A program made the translations under genes and the position numbers. Under the pieces are notes generated by a model that saw only the letters and a program-made list of their open reading frames with translations, ran no database searches and had not been told where the DNA came from. Positions 26,835 to 35,893 of a DNA stretch of 61,884 nt are shown in pieces (the first letter of the stretch is position 1; each line of letters starts with the position of its first letter). The stretch is taken from NCBI GenBank assembly GCA_012798805.1, contig JAAZMM010000008.1:1-61884 (forward strand), written 5' to 3'. The stretch comes from Bacteroidales bacterium. Lineage in GTDB: Bacteria; Bacteroidota; Bacteroidia; Bacteroidales; UBA932.

Positions 26835-27293
26835 CTACTTTTTCTTCAGTCTGAAATTGACACCTTTGACATCAGCGCGACCCAGATACCATGTACTGCC
26901 ACCTTTATACTTGAAATCCTTGATAACCAATGTATCACTCTGATATTCACCTCCTCCCTTTTCTCCATCAATATCTTCTGCCACGACTATCATTTCCATT
27001 AAATGATCATAAGTGAGATCAATGTGATACTCTCCTTGTAGATTCGTAAGAGTGGAATCGCTAAAATGGATTTGTTCTTGTCCCAAAGAGTCGGTATAGT
27101 AATGGCCACCGACAGATACCTGAATGCCTTTAAGCCTCTTGCCTGCTTCGTCCGTAACAGACCCGCTGGCACTATAAGAAGCATGGGGAGCACCATACAT
27201 GGCAGGACATCCGGTAAGAATTATCGAAGGGAATATTAGTGCAAAGATTTTTGCTATCAAATTGCTCTTTCGGAAAGTCAGTTTTCTTTTCAT
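26835..27293 (-). CDS. Lipoprotein with carboxypeptidase-regulatory-like domain, 'radical SAM-associated' type
   Basis: The 152-aa protein starts MKRKLTFRKSN, has a long signal segment ending in lipobox LTGC, then CPAMYGAPHASY. A beta-sandwich repeat follows (GSVTDEAGKRLKGIQVSVGG, TNLQGEYHIDL). The start and the YGxPHA motif match a small Bacteroidota lipoprotein family named for its usual radical SAM neighbour, but no radical SAM gene is next to it here. Function is unknown. The start at 27293 is preferred because longer versions lack a signal peptide at the N terminus. Confidence 0.65.
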   Translation of the reverse strand: MKRKLTFRKSNLIAKIFALIFPSIILTGCPAMYGAPHASYSASGSVTDEAGKRLKGIQVSVGGHYYTDSLGQEQIHFSDSTLTNLQGEYHIDLTYDHLMEMIVVAEDIDGEKGGGEYQSDTLVIKDFKYKGGSTWYLGRADVKGVNFRLKKK

Positions 27294-27307
27294 TGTCTTA
27301 TATGATA

Positions 27308-28783
27308 TCAACCGAGATGTTCTTTTCTGAGCAGGTCGGCAACTGTTTTTACAGGATTGAAGGTTATAAGTGGAACTTCGACAAAAATCGTATTCCAATC
27401 GCTCATCGCACCATTCCACAAGCCCGGAAGTTCGAGCGCTTTGATCTTACGCCCCTCATAACTCTTGGATGAGATAAATCCGGCATTGTCATTGACAAAA
27501 CGGGAAAGGTCATATTTGCTGCCATCGGCAGCAGTAATTGAGCATACCAGATCCACAGGATTGAAATGAGTACCTGAAGCAAACAATCCGGCAGTACGCT
27601 CATCCGACGGATTAAGCTCGACGCTTTCCAATATCTGGAGCGAAGTACATCCATCCGCGTCCCTGACTATAAAGGGACCTCCTCCGGGTTCACCTTGATT
27701 GCGCACCATTCCACAAACTCTCAACGGACGATCCAACTTTGAACGAAGCAAAGCAGGAAGTTCTTCAAAAGAAATATCTTCGGGCAATGTTATACAAAAT
27801 TGTTCATCAATAAAAGCACTGATCTCATCACACAACTTCACGATATCATCCTTACAACCAATTTTGAGCACATTGTCAAGAAGCGCAATATATTCGAAAC
27901 AGCGTTCCCGCACCATTATAAGTTTGCCGATCAGGAGCTTTTTCCACAATACTGTCTGCTCAATAAAATCCTCTTTGACCACATTGTCGATATTTTTGAT
28001 AACAACAATATCAGAGTCGATCTCATTGAGATTGTTGATAAGAGCACCGTGCCCTCCGGGACGGAAAAGAAGAGAGCCATCTTCCTTACGGAAAGGCTTG
28101 TTGTCTTCCGTAGCAGCTATAGTATCGGTGGATGGAGATTGAAGCGTGAATCTGATAGAATACTTAACTCCATAACGTTGTTCATACTTCTGTTTGACCG
28201 AATCGGACAATGCTTTAAATCCCTCGAGATGCTCCGGTGATACGGAAATCACAATGGAAATGGTGCCATCCTTCATTTTTGCGTAAAGTGCACCCTCCAC
28301 CAGATGTTCTTCGAAAGCTGTACGGACACCATCGGAATACCTATGGAAAAGGAGCTGCCCCTTAGGTTTTGTGCCGTAACCTAATCCGCTATCATTGAGC
28401 ACCTTGTCTATAATCTCCATTTGGGTACAACCCTCGAACATTTCCGGGGTATAAAATGCAAAGTCTTTTATACGTGAAGTGAAATTTTGGCCATACTCCG
28501 ACATTTCCCCACTTTCCAGCACATTGAAAAGGTCTCTGAACATCCTTGAGGCAGCACCTGATGCAGGTACGAATTTAGTCACCTTCAGAGAATTGGAAAC
28601 AAAGGCATTGAAAGCCTCTTTTTTGTCATTCTCCGACAAGATCTTAATACCCTTTGAGGGTGTTGCAGCACTTAAAACATCAAGCCACTCAAAACCGCTC
28701 TCGTAAAAGGAGATTTGTCTGGTGGCCTGCTCAACAGTAATGCCTCTTTCGGCAAAAACCTTCAAATCTTCAGCATTAAACAT
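27308..28783 (-). CDS. DUF4301 family protein, nucleotidyltransferase-like
   Basis: The 491-aa protein starting MFNAEDLKVFAERG matches the Bacteroidota family DUF4301. The segment VPASGAASRMFRDL resembles the glycine-rich N-terminal loop of sugar-phosphate nucleotidyltransferases, and IDSDIVVIKNIDNV and RPGGHGALINNLN resemble their later active-site strands. A GT-A-like fold is therefore likely, but the reaction is unknown. The start is 4 bp after the pdxB stop. A start further upstream would lie inside pdxB and is rejected. Confidence 0.75.
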   Translation of the reverse strand: MFNAEDLKVFAERGITVEQATRQISFYESGFEWLDVLSAATPSKGIKILSENDKKEAFNAFVSNSLKVTKFVPASGAASRMFRDLFNVLESGEMSEYGQNFTSRIKDFAFYTPEMFEGCTQMEIIDKVLNDSGLGYGTKPKGQLLFHRYSDGVRTAFEEHLVEGALYAKMKDGTISIVISVSPEHLEGFKALSDSVKQKYEQRYGVKYSIRFTLQSPSTDTIAATEDNKPFRKEDGSLLFRPGGHGALINNLNEIDSDIVVIKNIDNVVKEDFIEQTVLWKKLLIGKLIMVRERCFEYIALLDNVLKIGCKDDIVKLCDEISAFIDEQFCITLPEDISFEELPALLRSKLDRPLRVCGMVRNQGEPGGGPFIVRDADGCTSLQILESVELNPSDERTAGLFASGTHFNPVDLVCSITAADGSKYDLSRFVNDNAGFISSKSYEGRKIKALELPGLWNGAMSDWNTIFVEVPLITFNPVKTVADLLRKEHLG

Positions 28784-28787
28784 AACT

Positions 28788-29822
28788 CTATATAAATTCT
28801 GTTCTGTAATTATAATGTGAACGTATCTCTTCAAATCTGTCGGGGTAGGAACGCAACACCCTGTCATCTTCCCATATATCATAGATAGCAGACAACCTGT
28901 CGCAAATCTCCCTCTGAGACAAACCCTCCGGATCAAATCTCACCGGCATCATTTCATCCTTTATTGTAAAGGATTTAAGTGCATCTATACAAAAATGCTC
29001 TCCCGCCGCCCTTACTACAGCCGTGCTACCATTGATCTTACCTTGTCCGGAGTAACCGGCAATGTGCGGTGTAGCTATATCAACTTTCCCAAGCAACTCC
29101 GGATTAATTTTGGGTTCACCTCTCCACACATCCAAAATAACTCCCGAAAACTTTGGCACATAACTTAAAAGAGTCTCTTCACAGAGAATTTCTCCGCGGG
29201 ATGTATTAACAAAAATAGCCTTTTCTTTCATATTCTCAAAGAAAAGGCCATCGGCAAATTGGTAATTATCCTTCCAAAGGGGAATATGAAGAGTCACTAT
29301 ATCGGACTCTGCAAGCAATTGATCCAATGGGGTAAAAAAAGCTGCATTGTGCGGCTCCATATTCTCTCTCGGGGGGTCATTGCATAACACTTTGAATCCA
29401 CACTTCTTGCCAAAATCCACTACTTTGGAGCCCACATTGCCCACTCCGATAACACCGAGCGTCAGACCCGACAAAGAGATCCCTTTGCGCTGCGCCAAGG
29501 CATAGAGGGCAGTAAAAAGATATTGCCGTACAGCAGAGGAGTTGCATCCCGGTGCATTGCTCACTTGTATGCCATTTTCAGAGCACCATCCCATATCAAT
29601 ATGGTCCGTTCCGATTGTTGCACTGGCTATAAGCGAGACAGAAGAACCCTCCAGCAGAGCAGCATTGCATAGGGTACGCGTTCGCACAAATAAGGCATCC
29701 GCATCACGCACCACCTCAGGACCCATATCCGAAGCCTTACAGAATAGACAATCTGCCCAATCCTGCAAAACCTCCATATAAGGAATGGCGTCATCCACCA
29801 CAAATCTCAATTTTCTCTCCAT
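28788..29822 (-). CDS. pdxB: Erythronate-4-phosphate dehydrogenase
   Basis: PdxB oxidises 4-phosphoerythronate in the DXP-dependent pyridoxal phosphate pathway. The 344-aa protein is a D-2-hydroxyacid dehydrogenase with NAD motif GVIGVGNVGSKV, the conserved VNTSRGEILCEETLL, and a His in TPHIAGYS. The sequence SATIGTDHIDMGWCSENGI near residue 65 and the short C-terminal dimerisation domain match PdxB rather than SerA. It follows the DUF721 gene with one base between. Confidence 0.9.
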   Translation of the reverse strand: MERKLRFVVDDAIPYMEVLQDWADCLFCKASDMGPEVVRDADALFVRTRTLCNAALLEGSSVSLIASATIGTDHIDMGWCSENGIQVSNAPGCNSSAVRQYLFTALYALAQRKGISLSGLTLGVIGVGNVGSKVVDFGKKCGFKVLCNDPPRENMEPHNAAFFTPLDQLLAESDIVTLHIPLWKDNYQFADGLFFENMKEKAIFVNTSRGEILCEETLLSYVPKFSGVILDVWRGEPKINPELLGKVDIATPHIAGYSGQGKINGSTAVVRAAGEHFCIDALKSFTIKDEMMPVRFDPEGLSQREICDRLSAIYDIWEDDRVLRSYPDRFEEIRSHYNYRTEFI

Positions 29823-29823
29823 A

Positions 29824-30141
29824 TCAATAAATGGTTATCTTGAGCACATGTTCCTCCTGGAGCATCGTATTAATCCTGTTCCTTATACCCTCCAATTGGA
29901 AATAGAGCTGGCTGCGAAGCACGGAAGAGGATATTTTGCAGGAAAGAACACCATCCTTGAAATATTTTCTCAAAGTGAGACCCGGTATCTCTTCCGATTT
30001 ATAGTAGGGAGCGGTCATATCGAGCAAAACGAGATCCCAGGCCTCAAAAATGCGGGCGCTGAGAAGGCCCGATTCCAGATTACCCTCTTTGATATAATCC
30101 TGCAACACCTCAGCTATAGTGCGACTCTCCTCTCTTCTCAT
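29824..30141 (-). CDS. DUF721 (DciA-like) protein
   Basis: The 105-aa protein MRREESRTIAEVLQDYIKEG has the helical N-terminal segment and KH-like core of the DUF721 family. In other bacteria DciA, a member of this family, helps load the replicative helicase DnaB. Position supports a replication or repair role: it overlaps the recF stop by 4 bp (ATGA) and is followed one base later by pdxB. Whether this short form is a true DciA is not certain. Confidence 0.8.
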   Translation of the reverse strand: MRREESRTIAEVLQDYIKEGNLESGLLSARIFEAWDLVLLDMTAPYYKSEEIPGLTLRKYFKDGVLSCKISSSVLRSQLYFQLEGIRNRINTMLQEEHVLKITIY

Positions 30142-31244
30142 AATTTAGGCGTTTGAAGTGACCGATAAACCCCATTTTCAACATGGAAAGAGCGTGACTC
30201 CCCATGTAAACGCTCCATCAAACTCTCTATACGTACCTTATTGCTATCGGAGATAAAAATCTGACCGAAATCATCTCTAAGAACAATCTTAAGAAGAGAC
30301 TCTACCCTCTCCATATCGAGCTTATCAAAGAGATCGTCAAGCAGAAGTATGGGGGCTTTAGAGTAAATATTCTTCATAAATGAGAACTGTGCGAGCTTCA
30401 TTGCCAACAGAAAACTCTTTTGCTGACCCTGTGAGCCACAGTTTCGAATAGGGTGATCTCCGAGAAGAAAAATCATATCATCCCTCTGAGGACCCTGAGT
30501 GGTATATTTGAGGATACGTTCCTTTTCCTGATCCTGCTGCAACAATGTTAGAAAATCCCCATTATCCAGATCTGTACGGTAGCCTATACGGACCTCCTCC
30601 CTGCCGCCGGAGAGTTTGGAGTAATATTCTCTGACAAGTGGATCGAGACTGTTGCAGAGTTCGCGACGCGCGTTGCAAACATAGTGTGCGTGCGGAGCCA
30701 TCTGTTCTGCAAGTGTATCCAGCAACACATCGGGAAGAAGATCCTCTTTAAGCAGACGGTTGCGTCTTGTCAGAAGATGAGTATAGGCCTGAATGTGACG
30801 AAGATAGGCACGATCTGTCTGCGACAGGATAAAATTGAGATATTTACGGCGCTCGTCGCCGGAATCTTGTATAAGTGAACTATCTGCAGGTGAGACCATC
30901 ACAATGGGGAGAAGACCGATATGGTCGGAAAAGCGCTCATAATTGCGTCCGTTACGGCGCACGGTTTTGGCTCCACCCCTGCGAATGGAGACTCCTATAC
31001 GCTCCTCCACCCCATTAATATCATATACTCCCCCGATCTGTGCCTCTTCTGCATCAAAGTTGCACACAAACCTATCGGAAGAGGAGAAAAAACTCTTTGT
31101 CATCGAGAGATAATATACGGCATCGAGCAGATTGGTCTTACCGGCTCCATTATTGCCCGATATATAATTGATTTTAGGAGAAAAATCGAGCGAAGCGCTG
31201 GTAATGTTTTTGAAATTATGAAGTATTATGCTTTTGAGGTACAT
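30138..31244 (-). CDS. recF: DNA replication/repair protein RecF
   Basis: RecF is an SMC-like ATPase that directs RecOR to single-strand gaps. The 368-aa protein starts MYLKSIILHNFKNI and has Walker A GNNGAGKT (30-37), the ABC signature region GSQGQQKSFLLAMKLAQF and Walker B ILLLDDLFDKLD. The start at 31244 gives the canonical N terminus. A more upstream in-frame ATG (31391) would add a long unrelated extension across the promoter region. It leads a recF-DUF721-pdxB-DUF4301 set. Confidence 0.95.
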   Translation of the reverse strand: MYLKSIILHNFKNITSASLDFSPKINYISGNNGAGKTNLLDAVYYLSMTKSFFSSSDRFVCNFDAEEAQIGGVYDINGVEERIGVSIRRGGAKTVRRNGRNYERFSDHIGLLPIVMVSPADSSLIQDSGDERRKYLNFILSQTDRAYLRHIQAYTHLLTRRNRLLKEDLLPDVLLDTLAEQMAPHAHYVCNARRELCNSLDPLVREYYSKLSGGREEVRIGYRTDLDNGDFLTLLQQDQEKERILKYTTQGPQRDDMIFLLGDHPIRNCGSQGQQKSFLLAMKLAQFSFMKNIYSKAPILLLDDLFDKLDMERVESLLKIVLRDDFGQIFISDSNKVRIESLMERLHGESRSFHVENGVYRSLQTPKL

Positions 31245-31264
31245 ATAAGTCTTGTCAGAGTTTA

Positions 31265-31272
31265 CAAAAGTA
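31265..31272 (-). promoter_or_regulatory. -7 promoter element TACTTTTG for recF
   Basis: The minus strand reads TACTTTTG (TAnnTTTG) about 20 nt before the recF ATG. No clear -33 element is seen. Confidence 0.4.
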
Positions 31273-31282
31273 CAAAATATTG

Positions 31283-31312
31283 TTTGTGTTTCCCATTTTT
31301 GTTGTAAATTTG
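31283..31312 (+). promoter_or_regulatory. Promoter for the TPR protein and yebC
   Basis: TTTG (31283-31286) and TAAATTTG (31305-31312) are spaced 18 bp apart, one base short of the usual range. The predicted leader before the ATG at 31385 is about 65 nt. Confidence 0.55.
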
Positions 31313-31384
31313 CATTTTCGCTAATGGTGCAATTTAGTGCGAGTGATACTAATGGTACGAATATAAATAATACAATAATATAAT

Positions 31385-32071
31385 ATGGCAACCAAAAAGA
31401 AACAACCTACTCAGTCTCAGGAGGAAAAGAATGTAGGAACAGCTATCTCCTCATTAGAACTCTTCTTCAGAGATAAGAACAACCAGAAAAAACTCTCATG
31501 GAGTGTCATCGCAGTTCTTGTCATTGTATTTGGCATTATCGCCATCAACAGATGGTACATCCAGCCGCTAAAGGCGGAAGCCAGGGCACAATTATTCCCG
31601 GCAGAGCAGCTATTTATGGCAGGAGATTATTTCACGGCTCTAAATGGTGACGGCAATATGATGGGATTTACAGAAATTGCAGATCAATATGGCAAAAAAG
31701 CCGGCAAAATCGTCTATTTCTATAAAGGCATTTGTCAGCTCCATACCGATGACAATGAAGGTGCAATTGAGTCTCTTAAAAAATATAATGGGAAAGAGAA
31801 GATTACAAAAGCAAGGGCTTACTGCTGCATAGCTGATGCATATGTAAACCTTGACAAGAATGCTGAGGCTTTGAAATGGTATAAAAAGGCTGCTGCAGTT
31901 GATGCCAACTCCTATACGGCAGGCTACCTCTTAAAAGCAGGCATCATCTGCGAAGAGATGGGAGATAACGAGCAGGCGCTCAAATTCTACGATGAAATTT
32001 CCGTAAAATACCCCAACACACTTGAGGCTTATGAGGTGGGTAAATATATCTCACGTCTGAAAAACATCTAG
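31385..32071 (+). CDS. Membrane-anchored TPR protein (YfgM-like)
   Basis: The 228-aa protein has a charged cytoplasmic N terminus, one membrane helix at about 38-58 (LSWSVIAVLVIVFGIIAI) and tetratricopeptide repeats (IVYFYKGICQLHTDDNEGAIES, ARAYCCIADAYVNLDKNAEAL, GYLLKAGIICEEMGDNEQAL). The layout is that of YfgM-like proteins linked to periplasmic chaperone networks, but the repeats alone do not prove this. It precedes yebC by 4 bp. Confidence 0.75.
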   Translation: MATKKKQPTQSQEEKNVGTAISSLELFFRDKNNQKKLSWSVIAVLVIVFGIIAINRWYIQPLKAEARAQLFPAEQLFMAGDYFTALNGDGNMMGFTEIADQYGKKAGKIVYFYKGICQLHTDDNEGAIESLKKYNGKEKITKARAYCCIADAYVNLDKNAEALKWYKKAAAVDANSYTAGYLLKAGIICEEMGDNEQALKFYDEISVKYPNTLEAYEVGKYISRLKNI

Positions 32072-32075
32072 TGGT

Positions 32076-32804
32076 ATGGGAAGAGCTTTTGAATTCAGGA
32101 AAGAGAGAAAGTTTAAACGCTGGGGCAATATGGCCCGCGTATTTACACGCCTTGGAAAAGAAATTACCATCGCGGCCAAGCAGGGTGGCATTGATCCTGC
32201 CGGCAACCCCCATCTGAGAACACTTATTCAGACTGCAAAGTCTGAAAACATGCCCAAAGAGAACATTGAGAGGGCTATCAACAGAGCTGTTGAAAAGGAT
32301 CAAAGTGACTACAAAGAGGTGGTTTACGAAGGGTATGGTCCTCATGGGATCGCTTTTCTTGTAGAGACGGCGACAGACAACACCAACCGCACCGTAGCAA
32401 ATATCCGTAGTTATTTCACAAAATATGGAGGCAGTCTTGGCGTCTCGGGCAGCGTTGCGTTCATGTTTGACCACAAATGCGCATTTAAAGTAAAAAGCGA
32501 AGATCCGGTTGATCTCGAAGAACTGGAATTTGAGCTGATAGATTATGGTGCTGATGAGGTCTTCCAAGACGAGGATGATGATATTATTCATATTTATGGT
32601 GAATTTACCTCTTACAACACCATTCAGAAGTTTATAGAAGAAAAGGGATTTGAAATTGTTTCCGGCGGATTCGAAAGATTTCCCAATGTGGAGCTCAAGA
32701 AAGTTTCGGTAGAAGATAGAGTCGATCTCGACAAACTGATCGAGAAACTTGAAGAAGACGAAGATGTACAAAATGTCTATCACACCCTCGATCTCGAGGA
32801 ATAA
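32076..32804 (+). CDS. YebC/PmpR family protein
   Basis: The 242-aa protein has the N-terminal MGRAFEFRKERK-KRWGNMARVF segment with basic residues and the conserved KSENMPKENIERAI and YEGYGPHGIAFLVE motifs. YebC family proteins have been described as DNA-binding regulators and, more recently, as factors relieving ribosome stalling at proline stretches. The family does not allow a choice between the two here. It ends at a strong terminator. Confidence 0.9.
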   Translation: MGRAFEFRKERKFKRWGNMARVFTRLGKEITIAAKQGGIDPAGNPHLRTLIQTAKSENMPKENIERAINRAVEKDQSDYKEVVYEGYGPHGIAFLVETATDNTNRTVANIRSYFTKYGGSLGVSGSVAFMFDHKCAFKVKSEDPVDLEELEFELIDYGADEVFQDEDDDIIHIYGEFTSYNTIQKFIEEKGFEIVSGGFERFPNVELKKVSVEDRVDLDKLIEKLEEDEDVQNVYHTLDLEE

Positions 32805-32824
32805 TTTCCCTTATTTAGAGTTCT

Positions 32825-32853
32825 AAATCGTCCCCAAATGGGGGCGATTTTTT
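32825..32853 (+). terminator. Intrinsic terminator after yebC
   Basis: An 11-bp stem (32825-32835 with 32840-32850, one G-T pair) with loop AAAT is followed by a T run. It separates yebC from the methylmalonyl-CoA operon. Confidence 0.8.
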
Positions 32854-32891
32854 ATTTATGAAAATAAATGGGTTTTGATTGTAATATTTGT

Positions 32892-32899
32892 TACATTTG
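32892..32899 (+). promoter_or_regulatory. -7 promoter element TACATTTG for the methylmalonyl-CoA operon
   Basis: TACATTTG matches TAnnTTTG and lies 38 bp before the ATG at 32937. The nearest TTTG upstream (32874-32877) is only 14 bp away, so the -33 element is poor. Confidence 0.45.
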
Positions 32900-32936
32900 C
32901 CGAATCTTTAAAAAAATATAAAAAAATCAGAATATT

Positions 32937-33344
32937 ATGGATTTAACTCACATTGAACATCTCGGTATAGCCGTCAAATCTTTGGAAGAGGCTATCCCCT
33001 ACTATGAAAATGTACTGGGCCTGAAGTGCTATAACATCGAAGAGGTAGAAGACCAAAAGGTAAAGACTGCTTTTTTCAAAATTGGAGAGACAAAGATTGA
33101 ACTTCTGGAGAGCACGTCCCCCGATGGAGCCGTTGCAAAATTCATAGAGAAAAGAGGCGAAGGTGTCCATCACATCGCATTTGCCACCAGCAGTGTAAAA
33201 GATTGTCTGGCAAAGGCTGAAGCCAATGGCATAAGACTCATAGATAAAGCTCCCAGAAAGGGCGCTGAGGGTCTCAATATTGCTTTCCTGCATCCCAAGT
33301 CAACAATGGGTGTTCTTACCGAGTTTTGCGAAAAAGGAGAATAA
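32937..33344 (+). CDS. mce: Methylmalonyl-CoA epimerase
   Basis: The enzyme interconverts (S)- and (R)-methylmalonyl-CoA, linking methylmalonyl-CoA mutase to decarboxylation. The 135-aa glyoxalase-fold protein has metal ligands in [15 protein letters not shown] and [11 protein letters not shown] and a catalytic Glu near LTEFCEKGE. It is the first gene of the decarboxylase operon, which starts 32 bp downstream. Confidence 0.93.
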   Translation: MDLTHIEHLGIAVKSLEEAIPYYENVLGLKCYNIEEVEDQKVKTAFFKIGETKIELLESTSPDGAVAKFIEKRGEGVHHIAFATSSVKDCLAKAEANGIRLIDKAPRKGAEGLNIAFLHPKSTMGVLTEFCEKGE

Positions 33345-33376
33345 CTAATTACCAATATAATCTAAAATTTATAAGA

Positions 33377-34939
33377 ATGAGTCATCAACTCGAAAAAGTA
33401 AAAGGGCTTATCGAACTTAGGGAGAAAGCTCGCTTGGGTGGCGGCCAGAAGGCCATTGACGCCCAGCACGCAAAAGGCAAATATACCGCTCGCGAGAGGA
33501 TCAGTCTGCTTCTCGATGAGGGTAGCTTTGAAGAATTTGATATGTTCATGACCCACCGCTGTACCAACTTCGGGATGGAAAAAAAGACATTCCTCGGCGA
33601 CGGTGTAGTTACAGGTTATGGAACTATCAATGGCAGACTTGTTTATGTCTTTGCACAGGACTTCACCGTTATAGGTGGTTCTCTATCAGAGACGCTTGCT
33701 CTCAAGATCTGCAAGGTTATGGACCAGGCAATGAAGGTAGGTGCTCCCATTATCGGTCTCAATGACTCCGGTGGTGCGCGTATCCAGGAAGGCGTTAATG
33801 CCCTTGCCGGTTACGCTGAAATTTTTCAGAGGAATATCCTCGCATCAGGTGTTGTTCCCCAGATTTCAGCTATACTTGGTCCTTGTGCCGGTGGAGCAGT
33901 TTATTCTCCCGCACTAACCGACTTCAATATTATGGTTGAACACACCAGTTACATGTTCCTTACCGGTCCTGCCGTTGTAAAATCGGTTACAGGTGAAGAT
34001 GTGACTCAGGAACAGCTCGGTGGTGCCGGCGTACACTCAACAAAGAGCGGTGTAGCACACTTTGCTGCCGCTAATGAAGATGAAGCTATTGCAATTATCC
34101 GTGAACTGATCAGCTACATTCCCCAGAACAATATGGAAGAGCCTCCATATGTTGAAACTGCTGACCCTGTTCATCGTCTTGAAGATTCCCTCAACGATAT
34201 AATTCCCGACAACCCCAACTCACCTTACGATATGTATGAAGTGATCGGTGCTATAGTTGACGACAGGAAGTTCCTCGAAATTCATCAAAATTATGCAAGG
34301 AACATTATTGTCGGTTTCGCAAGAATGGGTGGCACATCTGTTGGTATCGTTGCAAATCAGCCCAAAAATATGGCCGGAGTACTCGATATCAATTCTTCCA
34401 GAAAAGCTGCACGTTTCGTAAGATTCTGTGACGCATTCAACATTCCTATTATAACCCTCGTGGACGTTCCCGGATTCCTTCCCGGCACACAGCAGGAGTA
34501 TGGAGGAGTTATTCTCAATGGCGCAAAGCTTCTCTATGCATTTGGTGAAGCGACTGTTCCCAAAGTTACCGTTACCCTCAGAAAATCTTACGGTGGGGCT
34601 CATATCGTAATGAGCTGTAAGCAGCTCCGCGGTGATATCAACTATGCATGGCCTACTGCCAGCATCGCGGTAATGGGTGCTGACGGTGCTGTAGAGGTGC
34701 TCTATTCTAAAGAAATCAGGAAAGAGGAAGACGCTGAAAAACGCGCCGCTTTCATAGAGGAAAAGAAAAAAGAGTACGAAGAGCTCTTCAGCAATCCTTA
34801 CAATGCTGCAAAATATGGATACATTGACGACATTATAGAACCCAGAAATACACGCTTCCGTGTAATTCGTGCTCTTGAGCAGCTCTCTACCAAGAAGCTC
34901 ATCAACCCTCCAAAGAAACATGATAACCTTCCACTCTAA
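33377..34939 (+). CDS. mmdA: Methylmalonyl-CoA decarboxylase alpha (carboxyltransferase) subunit
   Basis: MmdA transfers the carboxyl group of (S)-methylmalonyl-CoA to biotin on the carrier subunit, giving propionyl-CoA. The 520-aa protein has crotonase-type carboxyltransferase motifs: [30 protein letters not shown] and [15 protein letters not shown]. It matches propionyl-CoA carboxylase beta as well, but linkage to a Na+-pumping beta subunit fixes the role. The start at 33377 ([14 protein letters not shown]) is the canonical N terminus; an ATG at 33326 lies within mce. Confidence 0.93.
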   Translation: MSHQLEKVKGLIELREKARLGGGQKAIDAQHAKGKYTARERISLLLDEGSFEEFDMFMTHRCTNFGMEKKTFLGDGVVTGYGTINGRLVYVFAQDFTVIGGSLSETLALKICKVMDQAMKVGAPIIGLNDSGGARIQEGVNALAGYAEIFQRNILASGVVPQISAILGPCAGGAVYSPALTDFNIMVEHTSYMFLTGPAVVKSVTGEDVTQEQLGGAGVHSTKSGVAHFAAANEDEAIAIIRELISYIPQNNMEEPPYVETADPVHRLEDSLNDIIPDNPNSPYDMYEVIGAIVDDRKFLEIHQNYARNIIVGFARMGGTSVGIVANQPKNMAGVLDINSSRKAARFVRFCDAFNIPIITLVDVPGFLPGTQQEYGGVILNGAKLLYAFGEATVPKVTVTLRKSYGGAHIVMSCKQLRGDINYAWPTASIAVMGADGAVEVLYSKEIRKEEDAEKRAAFIEEKKKEYEELFSNPYNAAKYGYIDDIIEPRNTRFRVIRALEQLSTKKLINPPKKHDNLPL

Positions 34940-34942
34940 TCC

Positions 34943-35872
34943 ATGACAATGCAAATGAAACGACTATTAAAAATATTTCTTGTAGTTGTCGGATTGAGTA
35001 CAGTACTTTACGCTAATGGACAAAATCAGGGCTCCATGCGTATCAACGAGTACCTTGTTTTCAACACCGATGACTATCAGGATGACTTTGGACAACAGAG
35101 TTCATGGATAGAGCTTTTCAACTCTTCCTACGGCACTGTGGATATTGGAGGATGCTACCTTACGGATGATCCTGATGACCTAAGAAAGTATCCTATCCCG
35201 GGTGGTGACATATTAACGGCTATCAAACCCCGTCAACATGTCATTTTCTGGGCTGACAATCAGCCTTACCGCGGAACATTCCATGTCTCTTTCGATCTGG
35301 AAAACGCCAAAGAGATTCTTCTTGTCAAAAGTGATGGACAAACTATCATAGACAGGATTACCGTACACAAAGACCTTGGCGAAAATGTCTCATACGGCCG
35401 CTTGGAGGACGGCGTTGGCTCTACAAGTGGTGATGGTGAAGGATGGGACATAATGACACGAACCACTCCAAGCACCAACAATGTTACCATTGACAAGACC
35501 CTCAAGTCCAGAAAGTTAATGGAAATAGACCCTCATGGAGCCATGATGGCACTTATGGCTATGACAATTATCTTCTCTGCCCTTGCCGTTCTCTATATTA
35601 TTTTCAAATACATTGGAAAATATAACGTTAGGCAGGGTAGAAAGAGAGCTGCAACTAAATTGAGCAAAGATATGTCTGAAGTTGGATACGGCACCTTACC
35701 CGGTGAGGCCTATGCTGCTATCGCAATGGCTCTTTATCTCTATAGGCAAGAGAGTGAGACACATGATGAAGAGAGTTATGTAATGACTATGCAGCATACC
35801 GACAGATCATACTCGCCCTGGAGCTCAAAGATCTACTCTCTACGTCAAACTCCACAGGTCAGAAAGAAATAA
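34943..35872 (+). CDS. Lamin-tail domain fused to an OadG-like membrane subunit
   Basis: The 309-aa protein occupies the place of the gamma subunit of the decarboxylase. It has a signal peptide (ending LYANG), an extracytoplasmic lamin-tail-like domain (about 30-180, with INEYLVFNTDD, SSWIELFNSS, GGCYLTDD), one transmembrane helix (about 198-222) and a cytoplasmic C-terminal part. A typical OadG is about 80-130 aa and has only the helix and tail. The large external domain is unexplained and might contact the envelope. A start at 34955 (MKRLLKIF) is also possible. Confidence 0.75.
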   Translation: MTMQMKRLLKIFLVVVGLSTVLYANGQNQGSMRINEYLVFNTDDYQDDFGQQSSWIELFNSSYGTVDIGGCYLTDDPDDLRKYPIPGGDILTAIKPRQHVIFWADNQPYRGTFHVSFDLENAKEILLVKSDGQTIIDRITVHKDLGENVSYGRLEDGVGSTSGDGEGWDIMTRTTPSTNNVTIDKTLKSRKLMEIDPHGAMMALMAMTIIFSALAVLYIIFKYIGKYNVRQGRKRAATKLSKDMSEVGYGTLPGEAYAAIAMALYLYRQESETHDEESYVMTMQHTDRSYSPWSSKIYSLRQTPQVRKK

Positions 35873-35893
35873 AATTTATAACTTAAAAACGAA

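Noticed and set aside
28784-28936. N-terminal extension of the DUF4301 protein
   Set aside because: It would lie within pdxB; the family start MFNAEDL is at 28783.
31245-31391. N-terminal extension of RecF
   Set aside because: Canonical RecF starts at 31244; the extension crosses divergent promoter elements.
31980-32783. A 267-aa minus-strand gene
   Set aside because: It is entirely antisense to yebC and the end of the TPR gene, with no family match, and its composition looks like a mirror of the real genes.
34220-34954. A 244-aa minus-strand gene
   Set aside because: It lies opposite mmdA, whose sequence is strongly conserved; the antisense frame is a by-product of codon use.
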